Part shown: piece by piece, positions 5,568 through 5,835 of the stretch | Numbering within the stretch: position 1 is the first letter of the stretch | Layout: every line of letters starts with the position of its first letter | From: Clostridia bacterium | GTDB taxonomy: Bacteria; Bacillota; Clostridia; Oscillospirales; CAG-382 | Assembly: GCA_017959195.1 (NCBI GenBank) | Contig: JAGDBE010000049.1 | Location: forward strand, 1 to 5,835 | Length of the DNA: 5,835 nucleotides | Reading direction: 5' to 3' | Notes under the pieces: generated by a model | Seen by the model: only the letters and a program-made list of their open reading frames with translations | What the model was told of the DNA's origin: nothing | Databases searched by the model: none | Translations under genes and position numbers: made by a program

Positions 5568-5834
5568 TCAATTTGCCACATACAGCTGTTTGTATGGATT
5601 CTTACTGTCCGGAGTTACGATTGAAAAGGGGGAGTCCATTATTTCGGACTCGTTTTCCCCGAACAGTTTGCAGTATTCGGACACGTATTTTCTTATTTCG
5701 CTCATATCTTCTGTTTCTGCCGGCCGTGCGGTGACCTGATTCGGAAACTTTATATCCTTCCAGTCGGAGCGGAGAATCATTTTTCCGCCGTGCATGCCCG
5801 TGCAGGGGAAGTTGCCGACGATTCTTTTGCCGCC
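5568..5834 (-). CDS. Glutamate synthase GXGXG-domain (large-subunit domain 3) protein, C-terminal 88 residues; 5' end outside the window
   Basis: The visible part begins GGKRIVGNFPCTGMHGGKM and continues through ILRSDWKDIKFPNQVTARPAETEDM to a stop at 5568. The pattern V-G-x-F-x-x-T-G-M-H-G-G is what I recall from the C-terminus of the GXGXG-domain proteins encoded separately in clostridial and archaeal-type glutamate synthases, where amidotransferase, FMN synthase and GXGXG parts are split into three genes. That domain is structural and helps couple glutaminase and synthase sites that convert glutamine plus 2-oxoglutarate to two glutamates. The Met at 5795 is internal because the frame continues upstream to the window edge. 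It is followed after 19 bases by glutamine synthetase, so both arms of the GS/GOGAT cycle are in one operon whose promoter lies to the right of the window. Confidence 0.8.
   Translation of the reverse strand, partial: GGKRIVGNFPCTGMHGGKMILRSDWKDIKFPNQVTARPAETEDMSEIRKYVSEYCKLFGENESEIMDSPFSIVTPDSKNPYKQLYVAN
5579..5596 (-). repeat. Perfect 6-bp inverted repeat with a 6-base loop just before the glutamine synthetase ribosome site
   Basis: On the minus strand CATACA (5596-5591), loop AACAGC (5590-5585), TGTATG (5584-5579). It lies within the last codons of the glutamate synthase gene, about 20 bases upstream of the next gene's ribosome binding site. The stem is A/T-rich and only moderately stable. 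Its size matches an ANTAR-type hexaloop, but the loop has A at position 1 and A rather than the expected G at position 4. Confidence 0.35.
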
Positions 5835-5835
5835 T

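Overview
The window looks like a chromosomal segment of an anaerobic member of the class Clostridia (Firmicutes), probably an uncultured gut lineage. The pointers are strong AGGAGG-type ribosome binding sites, sigma-A-like promoters, a lipoprotein with a Firmicutes-style lipobox, a separately encoded GXGXG domain of glutamate synthase, and a glutamine synthetase gene followed by a NitR-like ANTAR regulator. Species cannot be told from the sequence. No tRNA, rRNA, CRISPR array, insertion sequence or phage gene was seen, and no gene-free stretch exceeds 300 bases.

Layout. Positions 1-1543 (+) hold the 3' end of an operon: the C-terminal part of a COG4120-type ABC permease, its ATPase (8-base overlap), and a small FMN-binding split-barrel protein. 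They end at a terminator that can work in both directions (about 1549-1580). Positions 1593-2081 (-) encode an orphan predicted lipoprotein with a near-consensus promoter. Positions 2280-3608 (+) encode RarA, a replication-fork and recombination ATPase, transcribed divergently from the lipoprotein gene. Two tandem hairpins (3647-3717) separate rarA from the next, convergent block. Positions 3716-5834 (-) are a nitrogen-assimilation operon read right to left: the end of a glutamate synthase GXGXG-domain protein, a type I-like glutamine synthetase, and an ANTAR-domain regulator.

How the genes work together. The right-hand operon joins the two halves of the GS/GOGAT ammonia-assimilation cycle to a putative RNA-binding antitermination regulator. 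The most interesting reading is about control. The glutamine synthetase lacks both residues that mediate glutamine feedback in the Bacillus enzyme (the Arg62 and Glu304 equivalents) and lacks the usual C-terminal tail. The regulator's receiver domain lacks the phosphorylation-site Asp and the acidic pocket. Neither protein should therefore be controlled in the textbook way. The left-hand operon is probably a small-molecule importer whose substrate cannot be named from the visible part. I see no wholly new system; the GS/ANTAR pair is the part worth following up.
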